A stretch of DNA of 64,000 bases from Phylloscopus collybita (lineage: Eukaryota; Chordata; Aves; Passeriformes; Phylloscopidae), in NCBI GenBank assembly GCA_027886175.1, contig JAJNNQ010000009.1:22247501-22311500 (forward strand). The letters run 5' to 3'. Shown here piece by piece: positions 14,500 to 26,120 of this stretch (the first letter of the stretch is position 1; each line of letters starts with the position of its first letter). The notes under the pieces were generated by a model that was not told where the DNA came from, did not search any database, and saw nothing but the letters and a program-made list of their open reading frames with translations. The translations under genes were made by a program, and so were the position numbers.

Positions 14500-15300
14500 T
14501 GACACCACCGAGCACCGGGAGCGCCCTGCATGGGTCCTGTGACCCTGAGTCCCATTGCTGATGCACAGCACCGATACACAACTCGCCAGGTTGCTGTGGA
14601 AACCCAGAGCCCTGGAAATCCAGCCGGCCCTCAGTGAGCAAACACTCCCCAAACTGCGGCCGAAGCGAGCATTATTATTGCTGCTCTTGTTGTCACCACA
14701 CACGAGCGCCCCTGAACAAACCCTACAGACGGAGCTGAGCACCTGATGACCGGGCTGCTGTGGCCAGCAGGGAAGGGCGCACGTCCTGCCCAGCGGGCTC
14801 GCCCCGCAGCCGCAGCCCCGCGATCCCGCCGGGACATCCCCTCCCCGCGCTGTCTCCCAGCGCCGTCCCGTGAGGCCGCCCGGCGCCGTCGGGAGCATCC
14901 CAGTCACCGCCTACATTGCCCGGCAGCCCCGCGGCCCGCGGGAAGTGGCGTCCGGCCGCATCCGGGAGTGCGGATCCGCCGGAGCGTGTTCCGTGCCCGG
15001 AGTGGAGGTTGCGGTGGGTCGCGGCCGGGCCGGGAGCGGGAGCTCGGGAGGCGGCGGCCGCGGTCGCCCGTGTCCCACAAACTGAGGCGCTTCTCTCCCC
15101 GCAGGTGTGGCCATGGCGGACTCCACGCAGAACGGGCCCATGCCAGGCGGGGCCGGCGGCGGGGCCGTGGTAAGGAACTCCCGGGCCTGGGGTCCCGGGC
15201 CGGCCGCGGTGCTGCTCCGGCGGCGGGGGGGTCCTGCTGGAATGGCAGCGAGGCACTGCTCGCCCGGGTGCGGGCAGGGGTGAGCAGCTTTCGCTTTCCG
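14500..15300 (+). promoter_or_regulatory. TMEM33: CpG-island promoter of TMEM33
   Basis: GC content and CpG frequency rise sharply here, peaking at about 14,740-15,240, and then fall back to AT-rich DNA inside intron 1. The island covers the first coding exon. There is no TATA box at a sensible position; an ETS-type GGAAGT core lies in CGCGGGAAGTGGCG near 14,936-14,950. This is the usual layout of a broadly expressed gene. Exact transcription start sites cannot be read from the sequence. Long ORFs on both strands here come from GC richness and are not genes. Confidence 0.85.
15113..15169 (+). CDS. TMEM33: TMEM33 coding exon 1 (residues 1-19)
   Basis: Starts MADSTQNGP and ends in the Gly/Ala-rich stretch GGAGGGAV. 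The donor is GTAAGG, phase 0. The 5' boundary of the transcribed exon is unknown; a CCGCAG acceptor-like site lies 9 nt before the ATG. Confidence 0.93.
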
Positions 15301-18300
15301 ATTGAAAGCGTGCTGTTAGTGTGCCGCCGCTCTTGAAAATGGCTGAATTGAAAGTAATTCAGTGTGGTAGCATCTGTGTTTCACAGAATCGTGGCATATG
15401 CTGAGTTGAAAGGGACCCACAAGAATCGTCGAGTCCAGCTCGTGGCCTTGCACAGGACACCCCAGAAGTCGCACTGTGTGCCTGAGAGCATTGTCCAAAA
15501 GCTTGAACTTTGTTAGGCTTGGTGCTGTGGCTGCTTCCCTGGGGAGCCAGTTCCAGTGCCCAGCCACCCTCTGGTGAAAAACCTTTTGCTGATAATCTAA
15601 CCTAGCCTTGGCACAGCTTCATGCCATTTCCGTAGTTATATTGTGCAAGTAAGATATTATATGTGCAAGTAAAATCGTATTATGAAGATGCTTGTAAGTT
15701 TCTGGTCATTTCCATAGAGATGCACTAGGAATATAGAAGAAAATTGGAATCTTCAAAAGCTGGTCCAAATTTGGAAAAAAATATGAATTCTTCTAGGTGG
15801 AAGGAAGCTGTTGTTTTGACTCTGATGCATATATAGCCAAAAGCATTCTGTGTTTCATTGGAGCCTTTCTTTGGCTATATCAGGACTGAGGAGGGCTGTA
15901 GTTAGGGAGAGCTCAACAACAGGAGAAGATTACTGTGAAAAGTTTTCTGCTTTTTCAAGGCCAGGAATACGTAAGCCAAAACAATGCCACTTTGCTTGTA
16001 CTGTAATTATGCTAGCTTTACTGCCTGACCCTATATTTTCCCCCCTCACTAAGAATTGTAGAGATTTAGCCCCAGGTGTGTGCAGTGTATTCTAAAAGAA
16101 AACTTGAAACAAAAGTCAGTCAGGTCTAGAGACACTACATGATAGCATTTGTGAAGCTGACTGTTTAGTGAGGCATGTTTGGATAGAAAAACTATTTTCT
16201 AGAAGTTCTTACCACTGTATTTGATTGTAATGTACAAAGGAGCCTCTTGGTTCTGAGTAAAGTGAGCTATTTTTAATCTGGTTAGTAATATCATATGAGC
16301 CAAGTATCAAAGAACAAAAAAAAAAAAAAGCTTTGTGCTTCAAGCTATAATTTGCTTATATTTGAGGTTGGAGAAAGACTTGCAATTTAATAGGGCTGGG
16401 AAGAATGTTCATTGTATGCAAGTATTAAGATACCAACTTCTGTTGGGGCTGGTCTTTTTTTTTTTTTTTTCCCTTTTTTTTTCTTTTCCAATGTAGCAAT
16501 TTCTGATGGCAAACAAGTTGGATACAGCAATGTGGATTTCCCGCTTGTTCACAGTTTACTGCTCAGCTTTATTTGTCCTGCCTCTTCTAGGGTATGTATT
16601 GTAATATTGTAAAATAGCATTAAAATTTTACAAATGAACTAGATTCCTTTTGTATAGAATTGTTTTTTCATGTAAGGTAATGCTCAATTTTTGTGTAAGG
16701 TGCCATGGTGTTACTCAGCTTGGATGCTTTTTGTCAGAATAGCTTACAGATTTTGATTGGTTTAAAACACTTGTAGATGTGTTTGGAAAGTATATTGAAC
16801 AAATGAAAAGTAGTGGTAAATGCATGTTTTTGTGTGTAAATGGAGTATTATGTTGAGTTGTCTCAGGTACCTGCAGTAAAATCGGTGTTAAAGTTTCCGA
16901 GTTATTTTTTGGGAATAGTGCTTATGTACAATAATAGAAATAAATACTTCAGTTATGATGCAATTCTCGAGGGTAGAAGACTGCTGAGCTTGGTTCACAT
17001 GGTAACATCTCCTCTGATGATTTGCAGGTTGCATGAAGCAGCAAGCTTTTATCAGCGTGCCTTGCTGGCAAATGCTCTTACCAGTGCCCTCCGACTACAC
17101 CAAAGGCTACCGCACTTCCAGCTTAGCAGGGCATTTCTGGCCCAGGCTTTGCTGGAGGACAGCTGCCATTACCTGTTGTACTCCCTTATCTTTGTGAATT
17201 CCTACCCTGTTACAAGTATCCTTTTCTTGTGTCATCCTGCTAATGTTTTTAAATATATTAAAAACATGATTCTTTTCATCACCTTTGCCATGATTTGAAA
17301 AACTAGTTTGCACTAGTTTGATATGCTTGCTATTTATAGAATATACTCTATGTAAAATGTGAGAGGCTTATGTTGATTGATCCATATTCAGTTTAATCAG
17401 CTCTATAATTAGTGCACTGCATTCTCTGGCTATTTAGATTTTCTTTTCTTTGAGTCTGGAGTTTGGTGGATTTTATGACCAGCCTCCAGTGATATTTGGA
17501 GAAGTTGGTAATTCTCATTTATTGCCAGTACAGGGTTTATACATGTCTTCTCACTGTAGCAGACATTCATCATGTAGAGAGATAATTATTCAGTAGTAGC
17601 ATTCTCAGACAAGTTGTTAAACTGATAAAGTCTGCAGAATCTACTCCTGTGGATTGTCAAAGGTGACATGTCAGAGCTGACATATCTTTATGCCACACTA
17701 CGTATGCTTAATGTCCTACTCTTAAAATCCTTATGGCAGAGAAAATTCTTGCTCTGTAAAATTGGAATGGCTGGCAACTGCATGTTCTTTGGTAAAGAAA
17801 TGAATTTTGTAGCATCTTTTAACAAAAAAACATGACTACATGTATTTAGGAGGTTTTGAGTAGTGAGCTTATATGTGCCTTCTGTGCAGAGAGAACGCAT
17901 TTCAGTAGAAGCACACTAGTGTCTAATGGTGTGTGTTATACTTCTGCATACTTGCAGACACCCATATTTTGAAGTTAATAAAAATGCATAACAAAGAGGT
18001 GTAAGAAGCAAAAGGAACAGCTATAAATATAGGTCTTAGACTTATACTTATCTTCATCCAGTATAGGTCATTCCATCCAAACTTTTGCAAAGAGCCATCA
18101 AGCTATGACTGGTGTAGTATAATGGAGAAATGGAGCATTTGCCTGTAATTTTCCTTATGGCTTGCTTCAGTGAGTATTTTTCCAGTTCTTCTGTTCTCTT
18201 TGCTTCATGCTGCCACATACACAAAGAAGGTTCTTGATGTAAGTAGGATATGTATATATTACAATTAATACAGTTGATATTCTTGGGGTTTATAAACAGG

Positions 18301-21300
18301 TTTAAATTGCAGCTCTGGTTTGGTTTTCTTTGGCTGCACTAGGGGAATTAGTGTGAAACTGTAGTATGGAATCTCAACACAGAGAATTTGAGAGGACTTT
18401 TTTGGGTTGGTTGGGTTTTGTAGTTTTTAAGGTTTTTTTCTCTTCTGTGGGATGATATGTTGGAGTTGACACAAATTATTTTTCTTCAAATGCTTTTCTT
18501 TGAAGGGAACAAAATCTGTGGAACTCAAGTTCCAAAATCTTAAGTTGAAACTTAAGATGTATCTTTTTCAAGCTAAACCATAGCCTGTGAATTCTATAGT
18601 TCTATTTCAGTAGTAAAGTAACAAACTACAGGGTGAGACTAGCTAGCAAAATACTTGCCAGTTGGTCTGGCTGCTCAGAGCACTGCCTTGTGCATCTTAA
18701 CGTAATTCCAGGCTTTGGTCCTAACTGGGCTTTCTTGCTACCATGGGCACTTCCTCCTAGTGAACTGAACAAGGCTCGTGGCTGTCTCTGTGCAGCTGAA
18801 CCTAAAATTGGTGGATGAGGGAATTGCAACATCTGGTGCCTTTAATTGAACTCTGTAAATTATGGAGTTTCAAGCCTGCAGTAGTTTTCCTTAGGATATT
18901 AATCTCAAAACTGATGAAGTCTTAAAGTATTGAAATGGGTGTGTCTTGTCTTGGGTGGTAAATAGCAATGGTGTGCATTTTGTTTTTTCTGTGCTAATGA
19001 AGATAGGTGTCACTTCTATGTTTTCTGTAAATAATTTTTTTTCTTTTTTAAAGGCACGAAGTTCAAATAGTTTGCCCTTTTTGAGAAATCTCTTAGAGAA
19101 ACTGAATGCTAATCAACAGAATATTCTAAAATTCATTGCTTGCAATGAAATTTTCCTGATGCCAGCTACAGTTTTTATGCTCTTCAGGTAAGAATTAGGC
19201 TAAATATTTAAATAATTAGAAACTTATTACACAAGACTGATTTTTGCAAATGAGTTCCCTGTGGATCATAGTACTCCATTCTTATGGTTCTGACTGACCA
19301 AGGCTTGAACTTCAAATAAAACTTAAGTGATTCTCAGGCTACTTAAGTTGGTGTATCCTGACATCCTGCCTATGATGCAACTGAGCACCAAAAACCTTCC
19401 CTTTCATTGTGTGGGTGATGAGTCACATGGGAGTTTTTCAGGCTTGAAACTTGAATTCGCCTACATTTCTATCAGTACATTGTTCAGTTAATTTAATTTT
19501 GGTTAGTTTAGTAGAATATTAAGATCATCAGTTTCACTGAAAGTGAACTCTTATTTTTGACAACTAGCTTCCTGAAATATAAATGGCAAAGTTTCACTAT
19601 GCAAAAAGTGCACAAGCCAGGAGTAGGTTGCATTCTCTTCTATGATGCTTCTGAGCATCTGTTCTGTTTTTTTTTATTCCATTTAATTTTGTCTGCTGTG
19701 CAGCCTGCTAAAGTCATTTTAGGATCTTGAACATGTTGGAATTGTGGTGAAGTTTTATGGGCATAATGACTTGCCAGTCACAGAAGTTTGGGTTATTGCC
19801 TTTTAATATTTGGAGGGGCAATGCAGCCTTTGTTCTATACAAGGGAACATTTGTCGAGTGGTCTCTTAAGCTGTAAAAGAGAGGCTTTACTTTCTTGGGT
19901 AGGATACATAATTTGTTTTTATCTTTTGGTATATCAGAACATTTCAGTGCTTCAACCCTCAAAGATTCCATCTGAGACCACTTACCAGCTGACAGATACA
20001 CTCTATCCAGTATCTGAAACTTTCAAGTGCTTTGAACTTAGTATAGCTTTTTTTTTTTTCTTTTGCTTCTGTGTGGAGAATGTAGTATGTGAAATGTTGC
20101 TACTTGATATGTCATCTGGTAGATACTGAAGCTTGTAAAAGGTCATATGCCAAACTTTAAAATAATTTAAATGCTAAATGAAGCTATTGTGAGATTTTGT
20201 TCTTTAAATGTTGTAGCATATTAAATTGTTTGGCAATACTGTACAGGTTTCAAGATTTCATCTTCCCTCCTGTAGCTCACATTCACTTTATATTTTTCTT
20301 CTGGGTAAAGATGCTGCTAATACTTGAAAGTAGTTCTACTTACTGGAACTTGCTTAGCATCACATTTAAATTCAAAGAGAATTTTAAAATAATGTGTTAT
20401 TTAAAGTGGCTTCAGTCACTAAAACTTAGGGCATTTCTGTGCTTTGCTGTGTATGGTTTGTGTGCTGTGTTTCCACTCTTTTACAGCACAGCTGTGTCAA
20501 ACAGCAGTTTTGTGAAATTCCAAAGCCTAATTTCACTGTAACTGAGATAACTGGGTATTAGCTTGGCATGAAAGTCTCATTACACATCTGTAATTGTCTG
20601 CAGTGTGTTCTGAGAAGTTTTGCAAAAGATACTAGAATATGGTCCAGATATTCAAAGTGCTGCAATTACATTGAACAGGGTCACTGTAACTGGATTACTT
20701 ATGTCAGCCAGTTTCTGGGCTTGACCAACAAGTGTTTTCTTGCTATAGAACACGTATCCACCATCATTCCTGTGACTCTTTGCACACCACCAGAAATGAA
20801 GCGTACAAAAACACTTCATAAATACAAAATCAGTACAAGAACAACACTTCTTTAACTGCTTCATTGAGCAGTTTTATTCTCTAACATTTCTGCATTTTTA
20901 AGGGTATAATTATGTACTTTTTCTTGTCAGATCTAGATTTTTTGAACCAATGTGACCCAAGTCTAGCTTTTTTTTGGGCCCAAGTAGTTTGCTTGCTTTT
21001 CTTAGGAAATTTCCTGGTTTTGGTGTTTTGTTTTGGTTTCTTGTCCCTAGTAAGCTCTACTGAACTGTTCTCTTTCAGTGGACAAGGGAGTCTGCTCCAG
21101 CCGTTCATTTACTATCGGTTTCTTACATTACGCTACTCTTCGCGGCGAAATCCGTACTGTCGGTAAGTACGAAATTGATTTTGGAAGTTAGTCTCTAACT
21201 GCATAGTGCTTAAGGAGTCAGAAACTTTTTATTCTAAAATGAATGAAGAACTCGTAATACTACATCTGCAAATGGCAACCGTAGAACGCAAAATATACCT

Positions 21301-22667
21301 GGATGCTAAATGAAACCCTGGCTAGTTAAAGGTTAGATTCATTTCATGTAAGTGATCAGAAATGTACTACCATTCTTGAATGAGAGCTTTCAGAACATGC
21401 TTGTATAATTAAAACTACACTTTGGGAGAAGAAAGCCTTTTTTTATCAGAGAGGTATCCTTATTTTTAGATTGTAGGTACATGTGAGGCTAAGCCCAAAT
21501 ATGAATAGGCACCTAAAAACTTGTGTAATATTGAGAGAAAAAAAATCCTGTGCATGATCTTAAACATGTTCATTACCTTTTTCAGTTAAATTCATAAATA
21601 AGGCTGATTGTATTTGAAATAGAACTTTATTGATTTTGAAAATTGGTCAAGCCAATATTATTGCTTTAGACTTTGAAATCATAAATATTCCTGAGTGTTT
21701 TCTCAGGTGAGTGCTTTCTCAGAAGTTTTCTTACAACCATTACATAGCATAAGATTTTGTGAACAGAATTTCCAGTCTACTTTATCAGAAAATGGCCTGC
21801 TAGAGTGCCAAGAAAGTGGCTTTGGCTGCCATGCAAAGACAGGTGTGAGAATCATAAGCTTAATTGTCTTCCCTATTTTTTGTAAGAAATCAGTTGTTCC
21901 ATCCTACTACATATACTTATTTTTAAAAACACCAACATCTATGAAGTTGCTTTACTACTTTGCTGTCTAAAAATAATTTAAGCTGTGCAACACTAAAATT
22001 GACCTTCAGTAGAAGTAGTTTATCCAAAGCGTTCTGCTTGCATTTTTGTAGTTTTAAGGGAAATTGGTGGTGAGAGTTTTATTTCTCATGTCTGTGTTCT
22101 AATAGTTGCTTCTGCAGTGCGGGATTCTTGCATATTGCCAAGAAGTAGCACAAACACAATAGCCTCCCAGCTCCTTATACTATTTGTGATAAAGCATTAT
22201 TCTTTTCTCTCTTTTTTTATAGTGCTTCTGTAGCCTTTATAGTCTTTTCTTTTTCCTTTGGCTTTTTTTTTTTTTTTTTGCTTGAAGGTGGACTTTTTCT
22301 GTTGTCTCTAGTTCAGTAACTTCCAGCTGAGGATGGATATAGAGTTAAAATGTTAATGTTTAAAAGCCAAGAATTCTGAAACTCTTGGAAGAAGCACTGA
22401 CTTGGTCTAAAGAATTTAACTTAAAATATGTATGTGAGTGTGATCTTGAGAAAAGAAGTGAATGGAAAAGATATATGTAGATAATACTCCTGATGAATGC
22501 TGTAGGATTTTAAAACTCTTTAAATCTGATTTTTCAGGACTCTCTTCACCGAGCTCAGGATTGTTGTTGAACACTTAATAACGAAGCCCTCGTGCCCTGT
22601 TTTTGTTAGAAGACTGTGCCTCAGCGGCATTTCCTTTATAAGCAGATTGGCACCAACTGTTGCATAG
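15113..22667 (+). CDS. TMEM33: Transmembrane protein 33 (TMEM33), 7 coding exons, 251 aa
   Basis: Joined exons: 15113-15169, 16497-16591, 17028-17215, 18171-18238, 19054-19187, 21079-21162, 22538-22667. They give 756 nt, that is 251 codons plus TAG, with GT..AG at every junction. The protein matches vertebrate TMEM33 end to end (human 247 aa); the extra residues lie in the Gly-rich N terminus. Hydrophobic segments lie at about residues 31-50, 99-125 and 160-180. The conserved core includes HEAASFYQRALLANALTSAL (53-72) and RYSSRRNPYCR (199-209). The family is an ER and nuclear-envelope membrane protein (Per33/Pom33 relative), reported to bind reticulons and to modulate tubular ER shape, the unfolded-protein response and ER calcium; it is not an enzyme. 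The start ATG lies in GTGGCCATGG, a good initiation context. The C terminus ends ...APTVA, against ...APTVP in human. No frameshift or lost exon was seen. Confidence 0.97.
15381..15632 (-). repeat. CR1 LINE 3' fragment in TMEM33 intron 1
   Basis: It opens with TCACAGAATCGTGG followed by GAAAGGGACC, the reverse complement of the CR1 3' terminus. Recognisable CR1 text follows (CACAGGACACCCCAGAAGTC, CTTCCCTGGGGAGCCAGTTC, CACAGCTTCATGCCATTTCC). It is antisense to TMEM33, 5'-truncated as most CR1 copies are, and lies about 210 bp downstream of exon 1. Confidence 0.92.
16455..16490 (+). repeat. Exceptionally long polypyrimidine tract at the TMEM33 exon 2 acceptor
   Basis: T16, then CCC, T9, C, T4 and CC run almost without interruption into ATGTAG, the acceptor of exon 2. 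It serves as the splice polypyrimidine tract. It is also a homopolymer prone to length change. Confidence 0.9.
16497..16591 (+). CDS. TMEM33: TMEM33 coding exon 2 (residues 20-51)
   Basis: Encodes QFLMANKLDTAMW and the first hydrophobic segment (about residues 31-50), ending VLPLLG. The acceptor is ATGTAG and the donor GTATGT. The exon ends after two bases of the Gly51 codon. Confidence 0.96.
17028..17215 (+). CDS. TMEM33: TMEM33 coding exon 3 (residues 51-114)
   Basis: The largest coding exon and the most strongly conserved part of the family. It runs from LHEAASFYQRA through LPHFQLSRAFLAQALLEDS into the second hydrophobic segment, ending NSYPVT plus one base of Met114. The acceptor is TTGCAG and the donor GTATCC. 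Confidence 0.97.
18171..18238 (+). CDS. TMEM33: TMEM33 coding exon 4 (residues 114-136)
   Basis: Encodes MSIFPVLLFSLLHAATYTKK and VLD, the rest of the second hydrophobic segment and the following basic stretch. The acceptor is CTTCAG and the donor GTAAGT; it ends in phase 0. Confidence 0.96.
19054..19187 (+). CDS. TMEM33: TMEM33 coding exon 5 (residues 137-181)
   Basis: Encodes ARSSNSLPFLRNLLEKLNAN and then the third hydrophobic segment (about 160-180, ILKFIACNEIFLMPATVFML). The acceptor is TTAAAG and the donor GTAAGA; Ser181 is split across the junction. Confidence 0.96.
21079..21162 (+). CDS. TMEM33: TMEM33 coding exon 6 (residues 181-209)
   Basis: Encodes SGQGSLLQPFIYYRFLTLRY and the basic SSRRNPYCR. 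The acceptor is TTTCAG and the donor GTAAGT; Arg209 is split across the junction. Confidence 0.97.
22538..22667 (+). CDS. TMEM33: TMEM33 coding exon 7 (residues 209-251, stop)
   Basis: Encodes TLFTELRIVVEHLITKPSCP and then VFVRRLCLSGISFISRLAP, ending TVA and TAG at 22665-22667. The C-terminal part is a predicted amphipathic, membrane-associated region in the family. Confidence 0.96.
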
Positions 22668-22914
22668 CCAAATACAGGCACTCGTGTTTTGTGAACATTA
22701 TGAGCAGCTGGCACTTCTGCTGATGATTGGAAATTCCTGGTTTTACACTGATCTCACACCAGGCTGTATAAAAATACATATATGCTTTTCTTGGAGATAA
22801 TATGAAATTTAGCGTATCAAAAACAAATAATAGAAACCTAAATTAACCATGCTGTATTGTTAATTGATGAAAAAATTAGCTGCATCCTAGCTAAAATATG
22901 CCCTATCATACAAG

Positions 22915-22934
22915 TTGTTTGTTTGTTTGTTTTA
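22915..22934. repeat. (GTTT)n microsatellite
   Basis: Short run of GTTT units within the TMEM33 3' UTR. Confidence 0.85.
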
Positions 22935-24352
22935 CATTAATGATTGTTTGAAATTGATTGAAACTTATAAAGAGATCTGTGCTCACTAGGTTTATGTTAG
23001 TCGGAACTATAGCTACTTTAGGATGTCTCCAGTGGATAGCAGTTGATACACATACCTATGCAGTACACTTTGGACAGTATTCTTCTGCTTACTAAATGTA
23101 TCTGTAGAACTATTTTTTCCAATTTACTATACTCAGTGTAGAAATACAGCCCACTTTGAAGTTAAGACAAAGGATTAAAATCTATCAAGCTGACAGAGCT
23201 AACACTCCTTTCTGAAGGAGAGGCTGTTTTTATTAATAATACTTAAAAAGAATATTTCTACCATGTTTCTACCTTGTGACATAATCTTACATTATGCTGT
23301 TGGAAGAAATACCAAGACTGATCACAGAAAACTGTGCAGTTTTCTTGTCATAACAAGTTGTTTTACCAAGCCAAACTGCTGACCTGTAGGATTTTCCGAC
23401 TGAGATGCAATGCTTCAACTTCTAACCATGTCTCAAATGAACTAATCAATGTTATTGAAGTAACTTTTGAAGAGTCATTGCAGATTTGTTCTTGTGTCCA
23501 CTCAAGTGTGAGACTACAGTAATACAAGCATGTTAGCTCTTTAGAAAATTAATCTATAGGTAGCTCTATATAAATTGTTATTCCTGAGACCCTCATTGTG
23601 ATGGGAAATTTGCATTAAAAAAAATTGCACCTGTTTAGGCAGCTTCTGTAACAAATGGGTGTAGGATTTCTTGGCATAAATCCGTCTAATGATTGATCTG
23701 AAGTCAGTGTCATGACTACAGAAGTGAATATTAAATTAAGTGCATAAATTAATTACACTGATTATGCATTCACCCAGCAGCTGAAAGGTAGGTCGTGGTA
23801 AAAGAATACTATCTGTCTGAACACAATTTCTTTCCAGAAATTCAAGGCAAATTATTTGCTGAATTTTCTGTAGTTAGTGTTTGTATTCTAATTGCATAAA
23901 GGTAAAGGACTTCCATTGGCCTTTTGTAAACTTCTGTAGCACTGAACTTAACTATTCTTCCATGGTCAGAGAGACCTTATGAGAAAATCTTTCAGAAATA
24001 GTCTTGAAACAAAGTATTTTCCTGTAACTATTGAGTTACCTTGTTTGTGATATGGATATCATTCTGACTTTCCAGTTGTATTAGTTTTTAGATCAGAGCC
24101 ATGTACTTATAAACTTGTTTAATTTTTTTGCTCAACCTCTTGGTACTGATGAACGAGTTGGTAATTGAATATGATATTCTTTGACTACTTGTCTTGCTCT
24201 CTGAACGTGATTAACTATTTATAGAATACTTGCACACTGCAGAAGCAACTGCATGCAGTTAACGCTCTACAGCTGCTAAAGACTTGCAATGAGATTGATT
24301 ATGTGTATATCCTGTAATTTGAGAATTTTATAAAAACTAAAATTTCTACTGC

Positions 24353-24358
24353 AATAAA
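24353..24358 (+). terminator. TMEM33: Candidate proximal poly(A) signal of TMEM33
   Basis: AATAAA in GCAATAAAAGGAGTGTTAAA, the first canonical hexamer after the TMEM33 stop codon. Confidence 0.5.
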
Positions 24359-25316
24359 AGGAGTGTTAAATGTATCTTGCTAGGCTCTTCAGGCTCATTT
24401 TCTCTCTTTAACACAACTTACTGATGCTTGAACCTGGAAGTTGAGCAGAATGCTGTCCTGTGTGTATGTTCTTATATTCCCACAGCTGCTTCTGAATTGG
24501 GATATAATGTCTTGTGCATTTCTAAATTACTTTACAGAGAATTTTTGCCTTCTAAAGTGCAAAAATTTATGACCCTTTACTACCAAATCTAACCCAAGAA
24601 TAAGCACTTGGGTATTGGGATAATGGTATTTAATCAGAGAAAAAAATCCAGGCCTGCTTATTACTGTTTCAGTTCCTCAGCATGATTCTAGCCTGTCTGC
24701 CATGTTGCATGATGTGTTTTTTGAATGGTGACATCAGATTCTCTCCAGCTGTTTGCATCAGTGTGATTTAAAAATGAGTTTGGTCATCTATGTTGATCCC
24801 TCATACTGGGAGTAGAAGGCAAATAAATCTGTAATTATTGTAGGCAAAATAACATGTTCTGAGCAAATTTTTGTGGTCTGACTGCTGTTATGGGTGCATT
24901 CTACTGTTCCTTAATTGTATGATGTTACTAAATTAAAGATTAGTCTAAACTGGATCCAATGTAATGCAGCTGTAACTGAAGGATGCTAAGTAGAGATCCA
25001 ACTCAATGAATGCAGGAGAAAGATTAAAAGGAGTAAGTGAATGACAATGCTGTGAGTAAAGAGTTGGAAGAGTTGAAGTAGAACTTAGATGTGTTTACTG
25101 AATTTATCTCTTTCTAAAGGCTTGGAAATGGACCAAGAGGAGGAAATTTCATAAAAGGGATTTGATTTGGTTTGGCCAGTAGCATATTCTTGGCTTTGCT
25201 TGACAAATAAGCAGCTTGTGGCCTGGTAAAACTTACTTCTCTAACATGCTGAGATAACATGGAACAAACAATGTTGTAAGAATGTTCAAGCCAAATAAAT
25301 AGGGCAACTGATTTGT

Positions 25317-25350
25317 TGTGCTCTGCATCAACCTGTGCTCTGCATCAACT
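25317..25350. repeat. 17-bp tandem duplication
   Basis: Two adjacent copies of TGTGCTCTGCATCAAC plus one base (C in the first copy, T in the second). This is a recent-looking local duplication in the TMEM33 3' flank. Confidence 0.9.
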
Positions 25351-26097
25351 TTGATTTTTACTGTAGTCTTTCAGCTGCCTAAGTGATAACATCAAGTTTC
25401 CTCAATGCTGGCAAAAACGTCTTATCCTTGAGCCTGCTTCCTCACCACAGTTTGTGACTATTTGTATTCTAACGATTAAATTAAATGTAAAATGCTGGTT
25501 GTATCCTGATAGCTTGAGGGTTTGTTTTTTTTTTGTGAAGAAAGCTGTATGTTCATGCTGCTATGCTGTCAACAGCTAGCTGTGGTGCAGATGCTGTGAC
25601 AGAAGTCTGTGATTGTTGAGAAATTTTGCAACTGACCATAAAGTGCCTGCCAATCCCAAAATGAAGCAGAAGAGTTTTTGTATTACTGAAAGGTTTCCTA
25701 CCTACTGTGATAACTGTTACCACTGGTATAAATCATACTGCTCATTGCTTTTTGTTGTCTCAGCTTTTGTAAGTAAAGTGCTGTTGCATAGATTGTGTGG
25801 GTAGACCAGCCCCTTGCTCTGTAAAAGCTTTTTGTAGAAGTGATGCTCCAGTTTAACACTTGTCTGTTTTCATCTGTAGATAAAATGTAAGGAGCCATTG
25901 GGTCTGTTGGAGTAGCTAATGCCAGTTAGGATTTCTTACACACAAAGTAACTCACCCATACATCCACCCTCCCCTTTATTGCCTTTTGTTTAATTTTATA
26001 TATATATTGTCATTTCTGTGCTGTCAGTTTTATGTTTTGCTCCCTTCTTTGATGGGTGTTTAAGTGGAGCAATATCTGTTAATGTTTTAAGGATTTA

Positions 26098-26103
26098 AAT
26101 AAA
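26098..26103 (+). terminator. TMEM33: Candidate distal poly(A) signal of TMEM33
   Basis: AATAAA in GATTTAAATAAAAGTC. It is preceded by T-rich, A/U-rich 3'-UTR-like sequence that includes TATATATAT. Confidence 0.35.
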
Positions 26104-26120
26104 AGTCATTATAATTATGA

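Larger units (their letters stand above)
22668..26120 (+). other. TMEM33: TMEM33 3' UTR and possible extended 3' UTR
   Basis: No coding signal follows the stop codon. The first AATAAA lies at 24353-24358, with a GTGTT-type downstream stretch, giving a 3' UTR of about 1.7 kb. Further AATAAA hexamers occur at 24822-24827, near 25.29 kb, and at 26098-26103 (about 3.4 kb). Vertebrate TMEM33 mRNAs are known to have long 3' UTRs, so a distal site is plausible. Which site is used cannot be decided here. Confidence 0.55.

Noticed and set aside
14332..15336. ORFs of 177-196 codons on both strands around the TMEM33 promoter
   Set aside because: They lie in the CpG island, where stop codons are rare. 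They are Arg/Pro/Gly/Ala-rich, overlap each other on opposite strands and match no known protein; one reads through the poly-T tract as poly-Lys.
16840..17298. 152-codon ORF spanning TMEM33 exon 3
   Set aside because: It contains the real exon 3 (17028-17215) plus unspliced intron on both sides. The spliced gene model explains it.
19788..20541. Two ORFs of 113-114 codons inside TMEM33 intron 5
   Set aside because: Phe/Leu/Cys-rich translations of T-rich intron sequence, with no recognisable homology, no splice-bounded structure and no CpG support.
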